Shown: positions 52,647 through 62,006, numbered from the stretch's first letter. The stretch: 64,000 nt of DNA from Pseudomonadota bacterium (GCA_023419315.1 JAEZYE010000043.1:1-64000); one strand, 5' to 3'. Numbers and translations are program-made. The notes: generated by a model not told the origin, from the sequence alone.

Positions 52647-53387
52647 ATGCGCCATCCGCTTCGTCCGCTCTTGATCGCCCTGTCCCTGGCACTCGGAACC
52701 GCCACCATGACCGCCCAAGCCCAGACCGCTCCCGGCGGCTACGCCATCCCCGCCGATGGCACCCTGCTCAACGTTTCCGCGCAGGCGGAAGCTTCGCGCA
52801 CGCCCGACGTCGCGACCATTTCCGCCGGCGTGGTCACGCAGGCGGCCGATGGCAACACCGCGATGCGCCAGAACGCGGAGCAGATGGCCCGGGTCGTGGC
52901 CGCGATCAAGGCCGCCGGTGTCGCCGACAAGGATGTCCAGACCAGCGGCATCAACCTCAATCCGCAGTACCGCTACGTGGAAAACGAGCCGCCGAAGATC
53001 ACCGGTTACCAGGCCAGCAACAACGTCATGCTGAAGGTCCGCGACATTTCCAAGCTCGGCAAGGTGCTGGATGCGCTGGCCGCCGTCGGCGCGAACCAGA
53101 TCAACGGCCCGACCTTCGAGATCGACAAGCCGGAACCGGTCTACGACGAAGCGCGTCTGGACGCCCTGAAGAAGGCACAGGCCCGCGCTGAAACCTATGC
53201 GAAGGCGTTGGGCCTGAAGGTGCGTCGCATCGTCAGCATTTCCGAAGGCAACGGCGGGTTCCGCCCCCCGATGCCGATGATGGCGATGCGCGCCGGGATG
53301 ATGGACAAGGCCGAATCCACGCCGGTCCAGCCGGGCGAGACGACGCTGTCGGTCAATCTGGACGTGGTTTTCGAACTCGGCCGCTGA
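52647..53387 (+). CDS. Periplasmic SIMPL-domain protein (DUF541)
   Basis: A 246-residue exported protein. The signal peptide ends near AQA|QT (about residue 26). The remainder is a SIMPL (DUF541) domain with LLNVSAQAEASRTPDVATISAGV, DVQTSGINLNPQYRY and ARAETYAKALGLKV. E. coli YggE of this family lowers oxidative stress; a precise role is unknown. A strong AAGGAGA site precedes ATG 52647. It is divergent from maf and ends at an intrinsic terminator. Confidence 0.92.
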   Translation: MRHPLRPLLIALSLALGTATMTAQAQTAPGGYAIPADGTLLNVSAQAEASRTPDVATISAGVVTQAADGNTAMRQNAEQMARVVAAIKAAGVADKDVQTSGINLNPQYRYVENEPPKITGYQASNNVMLKVRDISKLGKVLDALAAVGANQINGPTFEIDKPEPVYDEARLDALKKAQARAETYAKALGLKVRRIVSISEGNGGFRPPMPMMAMRAGMMDKAESTPVQPGETTLSVNLDVVFELGR

Positions 53388-53413
53388 AGTCGGCGGACAT
53401 CGATGCACCCGGA

Positions 53414-53441
53414 CGGCGCCGCAAGGCGCCGTTCGTTTTTT
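53414..53441 (+). terminator. Intrinsic terminator after SIMPL gene
   Basis: CGGCGCC-GCAA-GGCGCCG followed by TTCGTTTTTT. Confidence 0.9.
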
Positions 53442-53641
53442 CCGGCCTTGCCCGCGTCGTGGACCCGCCACGGGTCCATCCCGGCTGGCCGGTCGTGCCT
53501 CCCGGACGAAAGTCGGAGTCTCCGGCTATTGACGCTCCACACGCACGAGTACAGTCTGGTTTCGCGCCGCGACGGGTTGCCGCAACCCCATCGCCCGCGG
53601 CCAGGCGTTCGGAATATTCACAGCCCTTCAGGAGGTGGATC

Positions 53642-54301
53642 ATGGTTCGCGCATTGCCCTTCCGTCACACGACCCGTCTGGATTTCGGCCGCGTCCTCGC
53701 GATGGCCGCCGCCATCGCACTGCACATGCTGGCCCTGCTCCTGCTGTTGATGCCGATGGCCGCGCCGCAACTGGCCCGCATCGTCCAACCCTCCGAGCGC
53801 TGGCAGATTCCCGTCCAACGCGTATTGCCGCCGCCGTTGCCACCCGAACCGGTCGCACCACGCGAGCCGGAAACCATCCGCCGCGTGCCGCAGGAACCGG
53901 TGGCCATACCGGTCGCCCCGGCCGTTCCCGACAGCGCGCCAATCATCGACCAGGGCACGTTGCCGGCGACGGACACGATAGGCCCCGTCGCGAACGACAT
54001 CGGTCCGGTCGATACCTCGCCGATGACCGGTTCGCAACTGCGCTACGTGAAGGCCCCCGCCCCACCGTATCCGCGCGCCGAACAGCGCGCCGGTGTGACC
54101 GGCACCGTCGTCCTGCGCATCCTGGTGGATGTCGATGGCGTGCCGCTGGAGGTTTCCGTCGAAACGAGCAGCGGCAACCGCAACCTCGATCGCGAAGCAC
54201 GGCAGCACGTTCTGAAGCATTGGCGATTCCAGCCCGCCGTGCGCGACGGCGTCGCCGTGCAAGCGTACGGACTGGTGCCGATCGAGTTCGCCCTGCGCTG
54301 A
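53642..54301 (+). CDS. TonB-family energy transducer
   Basis: A 219-residue inner-membrane protein. A single transmembrane anchor (about residues 17-40, containing the H/S-type ALHMLALLLL) is followed by a Pro/Glu-rich periplasmic stretch (60-105). The C-terminal TonB domain (about 135-219) has PPYPRAEQRAGVTGTVVLRI and HWRFQPAVRDG. It would carry proton-motive energy to outer-membrane receptors. It has a very strong AGGAGGTG site. No exbB/exbD or receptor gene is adjacent. The 250-nt gap before it holds the previous terminator and no gene. Confidence 0.92.
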   Translation: MVRALPFRHTTRLDFGRVLAMAAAIALHMLALLLLLMPMAAPQLARIVQPSERWQIPVQRVLPPPLPPEPVAPREPETIRRVPQEPVAIPVAPAVPDSAPIIDQGTLPATDTIGPVANDIGPVDTSPMTGSQLRYVKAPAPPYPRAEQRAGVTGTVVLRILVDVDGVPLEVSVETSSGNRNLDREARQHVLKHWRFQPAVRDGVAVQAYGLVPIEFALR

Positions 54302-54324
54302 GGCGAGCCGCATCGAGTGGACAG

Positions 54325-54351
54325 ACCCGCCGCAAGGCGGGTTTGTTTTTT
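54325..54351 (+). terminator. Intrinsic terminator after tonB-type gene
   Basis: ACCCGCC-GCAA-GGCGGGT followed by TTGTTTTTT. The region is convergent with rlmH. Confidence 0.9.
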
Positions 54352-54368
54352 GAGCGTCGCGCCAGTGA

Positions 54369-54839
54369 TTACGCGCGATGGTAGGGATGGTTCGCCAGCA
54401 TCGCGGCGGCGCGGTAGATCTGTTCGGCAACGACCAGCCGCACCAGCATGTGGGGCAGCGTCAGCGGACTGAGCGACCATTTTTCATGGGCAGCGGCGAG
54501 TACATCGGGCGCGTGCCCCTCCGGACCGCCGATCAGGAAAGCCAGATCGCGGCCTTGCCCGCGCCAGTGTTCCAGCCGCTGCGCAAGCTGTTCCGAACTG
54601 TAAGGTTTGCCGGTCACTTCCAGGGCGACGATGTGCGCCTGCTTCGGCAGCGCCGCGAGCACACGCTTGCCTTCCTCTTCGATGGCGCGCTGCGGGTCGC
54701 GGCCTTTCCCGCGCAGGCCCGGTTCGATCTCGACAAGTTCGAATGGCAGCCAGTGCGACAGCCGCTTCTGGTATTCGGCGAAGCCCTGCGCCACCCAGGC
54801 GGGCGCGCGTTCTCCGGTGGCGATCAACCTGCTTTTCAT
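54369..54839 (-). CDS. rlmH: 23S rRNA pseudouridine-1915 N3-methyltransferase
   Basis: SPOUT-class methyltransferase that modifies m3-pseudouridine 1915 in helix 69. The 156-aa protein has the knotted SAM-binding segment FLIGGPEGHAPDVL (about 104-117) and the C-terminal LSPLTLPHMLVRLVVAEQIYRA. ATG 54839 is the family start. A TACTAT box ends 6 nt upstream. It follows rsfS, the usual neighbour. Confidence 0.97.
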   Translation of the reverse strand: MKSRLIATGERAPAWVAQGFAEYQKRLSHWLPFELVEIEPGLRGKGRDPQRAIEEEGKRVLAALPKQAHIVALEVTGKPYSSEQLAQRLEHWRGQGRDLAFLIGGPEGHAPDVLAAAHEKWSLSPLTLPHMLVRLVVAEQIYRAAAMLANHPYHRA

Positions 54840-54845
54840 GCGCAC

Positions 54846-54851
54846 ATAGTA
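54846..54851 (-). promoter_or_regulatory. -10 box of rlmH, leaderless geometry
   Basis: TACTAT ends 6 nt before the rlmH ATG. A terminator for rsfS lies just upstream, so rlmH probably needs this promoter. Confidence 0.45.
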
Positions 54852-54889
54852 GCGAGCCCGTCCCGCCACCCGGTGCAATCCAGGGTTCG

Positions 54890-54919
54890 AAAAAGGAAAC
54901 GGCGCCGTGGGGCGCCGTT
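54890..54919 (-). terminator. Terminator between rsfS and rlmH
   Basis: On the minus strand AACGGCGCC-CCAC-GGCGCCGTT is followed by TCCTTTTT. Confidence 0.75.
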
Positions 54920-54943
54920 CCGCAAGTCGATCGCGAGCCGGGG

Positions 54944-55360
54944 TTACGGCATGCGCGCGTCCGCTTCGTCGTGTTCGCCTGGCGGCTGGTCGCCGACGGT
55001 CCACAGGCGTTCCAGCGCATAGAACTCGCGCACGCGCGGCAACATGATGTGGACGATGACGTCGCCGAGGTCCACCAGCACCCATTCGGCTTCACGCTCG
55101 CCTTCCACGCCGAGCGGCATGACATCGAGCTTCTTGGCGAACTTCACCACTTCATCGGCGATGGATTTGACATGGCGCGTCGAGGTGCCGGACGCGATGA
55201 CCAGGAAATCGGCGACGCTGGACTTGCCACGCACATCGATCTCGACGACGTCCTTGGCTTTCAGTTCTTCCACGGCCGCGTGCACGGTGGCAAGCAGGTC
55301 CGGCACGGCCGGCGGAGGGCTGGGAAGACGGGTCTTGATGACTTGTGCTTGGCTGGACAA
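54944..55360 (-). CDS. rsfS: Ribosomal silencing factor RsfS
   Basis: Binds uL14 on the 50S subunit and blocks subunit joining in starvation. The 138-aa protein has the family core EIDVRGKSSVADFLVIASG and EWVLVDLGDVIVHIM. The start is taken as TTG 55360 (reads M-SSQAQVIKTRL), which has GGGAG 11 nt upstream. No ATG exists between the stop-side of nadD and the conserved core. The next gene in order is rlmH, as in most bacteria. Confidence 0.92.
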   Translation of the reverse strand: MSSQAQVIKTRLPSPPPAVPDLLATVHAAVEELKAKDVVEIDVRGKSSVADFLVIASGTSTRHVKSIADEVVKFAKKLDVMPLGVEGEREAEWVLVDLGDVIVHIMLPRVREFYALERLWTVGDQPPGEHDEADARMP

Positions 55361-55390
55361 AGGTCTGCGGACTCCCGGAACTGGGCGGCG

Positions 55391-55396
55391 ATTATA
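55391..55396 (-). promoter_or_regulatory. -10 box of rsfS
   Basis: Consensus TATAAT on the minus strand, overlapping the nadD stop codon and 30 nt before the rsfS start. -35 not obvious. Confidence 0.45.
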
Positions 55397-56069
55397 ACGA
55401 ACCGTCCGCCGCCGCCGACGTGAAGTACAACCGTTCATCCGTTATGTAAGCGGCCACGGCCGGCGGCACGCAATCGCGCCATGGTTGTGCCTGGGCGATC
55501 CGTCGACGCACGTCGCTGGCCGACTCCGGATGAAGCGGCTGGTGCAGTCGCAGCACGCGGCCCGCAGGCGCGCCGACCAGCGCGGCGGAATCGGAGGTCC
55601 AGCGTCCATCGAGTTCCGCGCGCAATTCCGCCGGCTGGCTGGCGTCAATGACGGCGCCCGGCCGTTCGGCGACAACGAAATGCGCCAGTTCGAACAAACG
55701 CCGCCAGTCACGCCAGGTCGGCAGGCCGATCAGGCTGTCGGCGCCGATCAACAACGCGACGGAGGCGGCGTTGCCGAGCTCGGCACGCAACTCCAGCAAC
55801 GTATCGATGGTGTAGGAACGCGCATGCGGATCGCGCTCCGCGCGCAGCAGTTCGCGGCGATCCACGTACAGGCCGGCTTCGCCGGTGACCGCGAGATCCA
55901 GCATGTGCGCGCGCTGGCGGGCATTGGCCCCGGGCGGCGCACGATGCGGCGGATCGGCGGCCGGCATCAGGTTGACGGAGATGTGCAATTCATCCCGCGC
56001 GGCGCGCGCGATCGCGAGGTGTCCGTTGTGGACGGGATCGAAGGTGCCGCCGTAGTAGAGATTCAGCAT
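55392..56069 (-). CDS. nadD: Nicotinate-nucleotide adenylyltransferase
   Basis: Converts nicotinate mononucleotide and ATP to deamido-NAD. The 225-aa protein has the nucleotidyltransferase motif GGTFDPVHNGHLAIA (HxGH) at residues 8-22 and the C-terminal SASDVRRRIAQ (ISSTxIR equivalent). ATG 56069 is the family start. It follows holA by 19 nt on the minus strand (lptE-holA-nadD-rsfS-rlmH order, as in E. coli). Confidence 0.96.
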   Translation of the reverse strand: MLNLYYGGTFDPVHNGHLAIARAARDELHISVNLMPAADPPHRAPPGANARQRAHMLDLAVTGEAGLYVDRRELLRAERDPHARSYTIDTLLELRAELGNAASVALLIGADSLIGLPTWRDWRRLFELAHFVVAERPGAVIDASQPAELRAELDGRWTSDSAALVGAPAGRVLRLHQPLHPESASDVRRRIAQAQPWRDCVPPAVAAYITDERLYFTSAAADGSL

Positions 56070-56088
56070 GCGCAACCGGGCGGCGCGC

Positions 56089-57114
56089 TCACGCCACCAG
56101 CAGCCGCACGGCGCGCGCCTCGGCCACCGCCAGCAGCAGGCGTTCCAGGCTGACCCAGGCATCGCCGGCAGCGCGTCCCTTGGCGATGCGATCGATGCGC
56201 GAGGCCTCCACGACGAAACGCTCCCAGCGCTGCGGCGAAGGATGCCGTTGCAGCGCGCGCTTGAACGGCGCCTGCTTGGATTCCCAGATGCCCTGCGCTT
56301 TCATCTCGGCGGCCAGATTGCCGCCCTCGGCCTGCACGCGCGCAAGCGTGGCGGTGCGCAGCAGTTCCTTGACGATCATCGGCATGAGCCCGGCGACCAT
56401 GTCGCCTTCGGCGCGCAAGCCGGCGAGCATGCGCGACACTTGCGCGCCCTGCCCGCCCAGCACGGCATCGGTCAGGCGGAACACGTCATAGCGCGCAGCG
56501 TCGGCGACGAACGATTCCATCGCCTCCGCGTTCAACGTCTGGCCCTCGGCCAGCAAGGCCAGCTTGTCGATCTCCTGCGCCGCGGCCAGCAGGTTGCCCT
56601 CGACCCGATCCGCCAGCGCCTGCACGGCATCGCGTTCGGCGCGCAGGCCGCGCGAGCGCAGGCGGCTTTCGATCCAGCCCGGCAATTCGTGCGGTTTGAT
56701 GGCCCACGCCACCGCAATCACGCCGATCTGCGACACCGCGTCGGCCCATTTGCCGTGGTGCGCCTTGCTCCATTCGCCGGCCGTGATCAGCAGGATCACA
56801 TCGTGCGGCGGATTGGCGCAGAACTGGCTGATGACTTCCGCGCCTTCCTTGCCCGGCTTGCCGGTCGGCATGCGGATTTCGATCAGGCGCTGGGCACTGA
56901 ACAGGCTCGGCGCATTGAAGCTGGCCTGCAGCAGCCCCCAGTCGAAATCGCGGCCGTCAGCGTCGAACACTTCGCGTTCGCCAATGCCCTGTGCGCGCGC
57001 CTGCTGGCGCACGGCGTCGGCCGCCTCGAGCACGCGCAGCGTCTCCGGCCCGGCGATCAGGTAGATCGGACGCAGCGCGTCCTGCGAAGCGATCTGTTCT
57101 GGCTTAAGTTCCAT
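56089..57114 (-). CDS. holA: DNA polymerase III delta subunit
   Basis: Clamp-loader wrench subunit that opens the beta sliding clamp. The 341-aa protein has the N-terminal LRPIYLIAGPETLRVLEAADAVR and the expected AAA-like fold with a C-terminal collar. ATG 57114 is used. It overlaps the 3' end of lptE by 11 nt. Confidence 0.94.
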   Translation of the reverse strand: MELKPEQIASQDALRPIYLIAGPETLRVLEAADAVRQQARAQGIGEREVFDADGRDFDWGLLQASFNAPSLFSAQRLIEIRMPTGKPGKEGAEVISQFCANPPHDVILLITAGEWSKAHHGKWADAVSQIGVIAVAWAIKPHELPGWIESRLRSRGLRAERDAVQALADRVEGNLLAAAQEIDKLALLAEGQTLNAEAMESFVADAARYDVFRLTDAVLGGQGAQVSRMLAGLRAEGDMVAGLMPMIVKELLRTATLARVQAEGGNLAAEMKAQGIWESKQAPFKRALQRHPSPQRWERFVVEASRIDRIAKGRAAGDAWVSLERLLLAVAEARAVRLLVA

Positions 57115-57685
57115 CGGTGCCGATCGGCGCCGGCGCGGGGGGCGCCGATTCTCCGGGCTCGGCCTGTCGTGCCTCCGCCGGCAGGCGCATGACGCTGTCG
57201 ATGCGGCGCAGGATGGAAGCGGACATCTCGCGACGCAGTTCGTCGGCGAGGATTTCACGCTCGGTGCTGGTGCCGGTCGCGTTCTGCGGCGGCGACACGT
57301 AATCGCGCGACAGCTCGATGACCTGCTGCGGAACGAGCACGCTGCCGTCGGCACGGGTGAACGAGAAGATCACGGCATAGCGCAGGCTGTACTCCTGCGC
57401 GCGGCCCAGATTGTCGATGGCGATGGGGCGATCGCCCCAGCGTTCGGACACCACGCGCAAGTTGGCGACATCCTGGCTGCCATCGGCCGCAATCGTCGCG
57501 CCCGAGGCCTGCAGGCCGCGCTGGATCGTGTCGGGCAACTGGCTGTAGCGGACGTTCGAGGTCACCAGCACCGGGCCCAGATCGACCGGCAGCGCGATGC
57601 GGTTGCGCAGATGGAAGCCGCATCCCGTCAGCAGGACGGCGACGACGCTGATGGCGAGGAACGCGGAAAGGCGGAATCGGGTCAT
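57104..57685 (-). CDS. lptE: LPS-assembly lipoprotein LptE
   Basis: Outer-membrane lipoprotein that plugs LptD and helps insert LPS. The 193-aa precursor has a lipobox LLTGC with the modified Cys at 22, followed by GFHLRNRIALP and TREILADELRREM-like TEREILADELRREM, typical of LptE. The C-terminal tail after residue 170 is Pro/Ala-rich. ATG 57685. Downstream of leuS, as in E. coli leuS-lptE-holA. Confidence 0.94.
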   Translation of the reverse strand: MTRFRLSAFLAISVVAVLLTGCGFHLRNRIALPVDLGPVLVTSNVRYSQLPDTIQRGLQASGATIAADGSQDVANLRVVSERWGDRPIAIDNLGRAQEYSLRYAVIFSFTRADGSVLVPQQVIELSRDYVSPPQNATGTSTEREILADELRREMSASILRRIDSVMRLPAEARQAEPGESAPPAPAPIGTDGT

Positions 57686-57797
57686 GGGCGAAGTCTGTAC
57701 GAGGCCGTCATGGGCGGCAATAGCCTAGCCGCCCGGGAGTGAACGCCGTCGATGCATGCCGCGCCGGACGCGAGCTGTCCGCACCCGGGCATGCCGG

Positions 57798-60452
57798 TCA
57801 GGCCGCGACGATGTTGACGATCTTGCCCGGCACGATGATCACCTTGCGGATGGTCATGCCGCTGATGAACTTCGCGGTGTTCGGTTCGGCCCTGGCCATC
57901 GCTTCGATGCTGTCGCGGCCGGCGTCGGCGGCCACTTCGATCGTGCCGCGCAACTTGCCATTCACCTGCACGGCGAGCGTCAGCGAATCACGCACCAGTG
58001 CGGCCGGATCCACCTGCGGGAACGACACGTCCTCGATCAGCGTTTCGGCGTGGCCCAGCACCTGCCACAGCGCATGGCTGGCGTGCGGCGTAATCGGATT
58101 CAGCAGCAGCACGGCGGCTTCCAGCGCTTCCTGGCGCACGGCGCGGCCTTGCGCGCTGGCGTCGTCGAACTTGCCGAGCGCATTCGACAGTTCCATCACC
58201 GCGGCGATGGCGGTGTTGAAGCTGTGCCGCTTGCCGTAGTCATGGCTGACTTTCTCGATGGTTTCGTGCGTCTTGCGGCGCAACGCCTTCTGATCGGCAC
58301 CCAGTGCATCGCCATTCGCAACGACGGCCTTCAGCGTCAACGCGTCGACCACACCGTCAGCGGCGTGCTTCTGCACCTGCGTCCACAGGCGGCGGAGGAA
58401 GCGCGCCATGCCTTCCACGCCGGCTTCGTTCCATTCCAGCGATTGCTCCGGCGGCGCCGCGAACATCGAGAACAGGCGCACGGTGTCGGCGCCGAACTTG
58501 TCGACCATGATCTGCGGGTCCACGCCGTTGTTTTTCGACTTGGACATCTTCTCGACCGGGCCGATCTTCACGTCCGCGCCATCGGCCTTCAGCGTCGCAC
58601 CGACCACGCGACCCTTGTCATCGCGGCGGACTTCCACGTCGGCCGGATTGATCCATTCCTTCGAACCGTCCGCGTTGTCGCGATAGAACGTCTCCGCGAT
58701 CACCATGCCCTGCGTCAGCAGGTTGGTCGCCGGTTCGTCGCTGTCCACCAGCCGCGCGTCACGCAGCAGCTTGTGATAGAAGCGGAAATACATCAGGTGC
58801 AGGATCGCGTGTTCGATGCCGCCGATGTACTGATCCACCGGCAGCCAGTAGTTGCCGCGCTTGTCGACCATGTCCTTCGCGCCCGGCGAGGTGTAGCGCG
58901 CGTAGTACCAGCTCGACTCCATGAAGGTGTCGAAGGTGTCGGTTTCGCGTTCGGCCGCGCCGCCGCATTCCGGACAGGTGGTCTTGCGCCATTCCGGATC
59001 CGCCTTGATCGGCGACTTCACGCCGTCCAGCGTCACGTCTTCCTGCAGCAGCACCGGCAGTTGCGAATCCGGGACCGGCACGGCGCCGCACTTGTCGCAA
59101 TAGATCACCGGAATCGGGCAGCCCCAGTAGCGCTGGCGGGACACGCCCCAGTCGCGCAGCCGGTAGTTCACGCGGCGCTGGCCCCGACCCTGGCGCTCGA
59201 AACGCTCGGCCAGTGCTTCGAAGGCACCCTGGTAGCCCAGCCCATCGAACTCGCCGGAGTTGACCAGTTCCAGATCCTCGCGCGTCTTGTCGCCGTACCA
59301 GTCGCGCCAGACGGTGGGATCGTAGGTTTTCTCGTCGTCGTTCTTCGGCGACTTCAGCGCGATGACCTGGCGAACCGGCAACGCGTACTTGTTGGCGAAC
59401 TCGAAGTCGCGCTGATCGTGGCCGGGCACCGCCATCACCGCGCCGGTGCCGTATCCCATCAGCACGAAGTTGGCGACCCAGACCGGCACGGCGTCACCGG
59501 TGATCGGATGGATGACGCGCAGGCCGGTATCCATGCCGCGCTTTTCCTGCGTTTCCAGTTCCGCTTCGGAAACGCCGCCCTGCTTCAGTTGTTCCAGGAA
59601 TGCGGCCAGTTGCGGGTTCGATGCGGCCGCCTTCTGCGCCAGCGGATGTTCGCCGGCAATCGAAACGAAGGTCACGCCCATCAGCGTGTCCGGCCGCGTG
59701 GTGAACACGGTCAGCACGTCGGTGCTTTTCTCGACGGCGAACGTGATCTCCAGCCCTTCGGAGCGGCCGATCCAGTTGCGCTGCATCGTCTTGACCGCAT
59801 CCGGCCAGCCCGGCAGATCGTCCAGGCCGTCCAGCAGTTCCTGCGCGTAATCGGTGATGCGCAGGAACCATTGCGGGATTTCGCGCTTTTCGACGATTGC
59901 GCCGGAGCGCCAGCCGCGTCCGTCGATCACCTGTTCGTTCGCCAGTACGGTCTGATCGACCGGATCCCAGTTCACCACCGAATTCCGGCGGTAGGCCAGG
60001 CCCTTGCGCAGCAGGCGCGTGAACATGCGCTGCTCATGCACGTAGTACTCGGGACGGCAGGTGGCGAATTCGCGCGACCAGTCGATGGCATAGCCCAGCG
60101 ACTTCAGCTGGCTGCGCATGTGTTCGATGTTGGCGTAGGTCCACTTCGCCGGCGCGGTCCTGTTCTTGATGGCCGCGTTCTCGGCCGGCAGGCCGAAGGC
60201 GTCCCAGCCCATCGGCTGCAGCACGTTGTGGCCGGTCATGCGTTTGTAGCGGCTGATGACATCGCCAATCGTGTAGTTGCGTACGTGGCCCATGTGCAGC
60301 GCACCGGACGGATACGGCAGCATCGAAAGGCAGTAGTACTTCGGCTTGTCCGACTGTTCGTCGACTTCGAAGGCCCGACGGTTCTCCCAGAACGACTGGG
60401 CGGAGGCTTCGACGGATGCGGGATCGTAGACGGCGGTTTCGGCGACGGACAT
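57798..60452 (-). CDS. leuS: Leucyl-tRNA synthetase
   Basis: Class I synthetase charging tRNA-Leu. The 884-aa protein has the HIGH motif as ALHMGH in PYPSGALHMGH (residues 46-56), a CP1 editing domain (about 220-420, with TTRPDTLMGVTFV), a zinc-type CPECGG segment, and the KMSKS loop EKMSKSKNNGVDP (near 636). The C-terminus VNGKLRGTIEV binds tRNA. ATG 60452 is chosen; no strong ribosome site is present. Confidence 0.98.
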   Translation of the reverse strand: MSVAETAVYDPASVEASAQSFWENRRAFEVDEQSDKPKYYCLSMLPYPSGALHMGHVRNYTIGDVISRYKRMTGHNVLQPMGWDAFGLPAENAAIKNRTAPAKWTYANIEHMRSQLKSLGYAIDWSREFATCRPEYYVHEQRMFTRLLRKGLAYRRNSVVNWDPVDQTVLANEQVIDGRGWRSGAIVEKREIPQWFLRITDYAQELLDGLDDLPGWPDAVKTMQRNWIGRSEGLEITFAVEKSTDVLTVFTTRPDTLMGVTFVSIAGEHPLAQKAAASNPQLAAFLEQLKQGGVSEAELETQEKRGMDTGLRVIHPITGDAVPVWVANFVLMGYGTGAVMAVPGHDQRDFEFANKYALPVRQVIALKSPKNDDEKTYDPTVWRDWYGDKTREDLELVNSGEFDGLGYQGAFEALAERFERQGRGQRRVNYRLRDWGVSRQRYWGCPIPVIYCDKCGAVPVPDSQLPVLLQEDVTLDGVKSPIKADPEWRKTTCPECGGAAERETDTFDTFMESSWYYARYTSPGAKDMVDKRGNYWLPVDQYIGGIEHAILHLMYFRFYHKLLRDARLVDSDEPATNLLTQGMVIAETFYRDNADGSKEWINPADVEVRRDDKGRVVGATLKADGADVKIGPVEKMSKSKNNGVDPQIMVDKFGADTVRLFSMFAAPPEQSLEWNEAGVEGMARFLRRLWTQVQKHAADGVVDALTLKAVVANGDALGADQKALRRKTHETIEKVSHDYGKRHSFNTAIAAVMELSNALGKFDDASAQGRAVRQEALEAAVLLLNPITPHASHALWQVLGHAETLIEDVSFPQVDPAALVRDSLTLAVQVNGKLRGTIEVAADAGRDSIEAMARAEPNTAKFISGMTIRKVIIVPGKIVNIVAA

Positions 60453-60542
60453 GGCGGACGGCTGGGAAGGCGACGGCAAAGCACGCAAGGGTACCGCAGT
60501 GCAGCAGGTGGCTCCACCCGAACGCCGCGACAGCCTGTGCGT

Positions 60543-61142
60543 TCAGCGCGAAAGCGTGGCCCGGCCGGAGTACGAGGCAAACACCAGCCAGCCCCACCAG
60601 ATCGCGAACGCCAGCCGTTGCGCGAATCCGGCCGGCAGCAATTCGACGCCGACCATCACCAGCGCCAGCAACGCGACGGCCGTGAGTGCGGCGAGCCAGC
60701 CCGAGGTTCGCCATGCCGGCGCCCCCCGCAATCCCCAGCCCAGCAGCAGTCCGCCGGGAACGAACGCCACCCACCACAGCATCCACGCGACGGCGTGCCA
60801 GCCGCTGGCCGAGTTGTGCAGATCGGCCGGATCCACCGGAAACACACCGAAGGCGACCAGCCCCAGCGCGGACAACAGCAGCAACTGGGCGCCGATGCGC
60901 ACCGGCCAGCGGCTGCCTTCGGGCATGCGCGGCCGCAGTTGCAGCGCCGCGATCACCGCCAGCAAGCCGGGCAACACCAGCCCGATCAGGTTGAACGCGG
61001 TGGCGCGCGGCATGCCCTTCGCGCCCAGCACATCAAGCAGATGTTCGATCTGCGAATAACCCTCCAGCGCAACGCCGAACCCGAGCGCCGCCGCGATGAA
61101 GATCAGCAGCCCCAGCAGGCCGGCATGCCGGGCGGCACGCAT
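60543..61142 (-). CDS. DUF998 family membrane protein
   Basis: A 199-residue integral membrane protein with six predicted helices. The FGVFPVDPADLHNSASGWHAVAW block (FP..D....H) is typical of DUF998. The function is unknown. Its ATG overlaps the XRE stop by 1 nt (TGATG), so it is the last gene of a three-gene operon with the XRE regulator and another membrane protein. Confidence 0.82.
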   Translation of the reverse strand: MRAARHAGLLGLLIFIAAALGFGVALEGYSQIEHLLDVLGAKGMPRATAFNLIGLVLPGLLAVIAALQLRPRMPEGSRWPVRIGAQLLLLSALGLVAFGVFPVDPADLHNSASGWHAVAWMLWWVAFVPGGLLLGWGLRGAPAWRTSGWLAALTAVALLALVMVGVELLPAGFAQRLAFAIWWGWLVFASYSGRATLSR

Positions 61143-61357
61143 CAATCCGGTGTCCAATGAAAAACCTCTTCCACGCCTGCGCCAAACGTCCGCGCGATGC
61201 GGAACGCCAGTTCCAGCGACGGCGCATAGCGCCCCGCTTCCAGCGCAATGATAGTTTGCCGGGTCACGCCGCACGCGTCGGCGAGCGCCTGCTGGGTCAT
61301 GTCGCCGTGTTCGCCGCGCAGCCGGCGGATCTCGTTGACGATGTCGGTCCCGCTCAT
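61142..61357 (-). CDS. Small XRE-family transcriptional regulator
   Basis: A 71-residue helix-turn-helix protein that is essentially one DNA-binding domain: EIRRLRGEHGDMTQQALADA then CGVTRQTIIALEAGRYAPSLE. It matches the compact regulators usually paired with short membrane proteins. It starts at ATG 61357, overlapping the upstream membrane gene by 4 nt. It probably binds the two palindromic repeats upstream of the operon (61983-62041) and represses its own transcription; this is inferred. Confidence 0.93.
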   Translation of the reverse strand: MSGTDIVNEIRRLRGEHGDMTQQALADACGVTRQTIIALEAGRYAPSLELAFRIARTFGAGVEEVFHWTPD

Positions 61358-61965
61358 CGGCGGTCGCGCCAGTACTGCAGCGCCATTGCACCGTATTCGA
61401 TCAGCCAGCCGGTCATCAGCATGAGGATCAGCACGTTGGCGATGAAGAACGGCGTCGCCCACGCCAATCGCGGCGCCGGGGAAAACCCGAGCATCACCGC
61501 CAGCCCGATGACCACCACGACCAGCGCGCCGTGTCCCCATTGCGCCGCGCGCCGGGTGATGTCGCGGTCGCGTTCGTCCGCTTGCACCCGCCCCTGCCAC
61601 CGCGACGCCAGGATCTGTTCCAGCACGGCCCATGCGATCCCCAGCGTCACCAGGTTTCGCACGACGACGCGCGCATCCACCGAATCGCTGCGGAACAGAT
61701 GCAGCTTGCCGATGAAATAGGCCACCGCCGCCAGCATGAAGCAGAAGCCGATCCAGGCCCGCCATTCACCCGGCGAGATATCGTCCTCCAGCGCACTGCG
61801 CGGCTGGTACGAGATGCGCCACAGCGAAATCCAGGCCGACGCAACCAGCAGGACGGTCCCGATCTGGCCGGGATCGAAGCCGAGCAACTGGCCGCTGCCG
61901 GCAAGCATGAGCCAGAGCGCGACAGCCGCAACGAACAGCAGGGCAATCCAGGGCAGCTTCTTCAT
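61354..61965 (-). CDS. Membrane protein of XRE operon
   Basis: A 203-residue protein with about six hydrophobic helices. The motif QADERDRDITRRAAQWGHGA resembles DUF2178-type membrane proteins found beside small XRE regulators; the match is from memory and tentative. The function is unknown. ATG 61965 is the first gene of the operon, with the double operator/promoter region starting 17 nt upstream. Confidence 0.8.
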   Translation of the reverse strand: MKKLPWIALLFVAAVALWLMLAGSGQLLGFDPGQIGTVLLVASAWISLWRISYQPRSALEDDISPGEWRAWIGFCFMLAAVAYFIGKLHLFRSDSVDARVVVRNLVTLGIAWAVLEQILASRWQGRVQADERDRDITRRAAQWGHGALVVVVIGLAVMLGFSPAPRLAWATPFFIANVLILMLMTGWLIEYGAMALQYWRDRR

Positions 61966-61982
61966 GGCGGGTGTCTCGGGGT

Positions 61983-62006
61983 CGATGTAATGTTTACCTT
62001 ACATCG
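61983..62006. promoter_or_regulatory. Operator-like palindrome 1
   Basis: CGATGTAA-N8-TTACATCG: perfect 8-bp arms. It overlaps the -10 region (TGTAAG, 62003-61998) of the minus-strand promoter. Confidence 0.7.

Noticed and set aside
52497..53471. Upstream extension of the maf frame across the SIMPL gene
   Set aside because: The frame stays open by chance; Maf similarity begins exactly at ATG 52496 and the extension is antisense to a real plus-strand gene.
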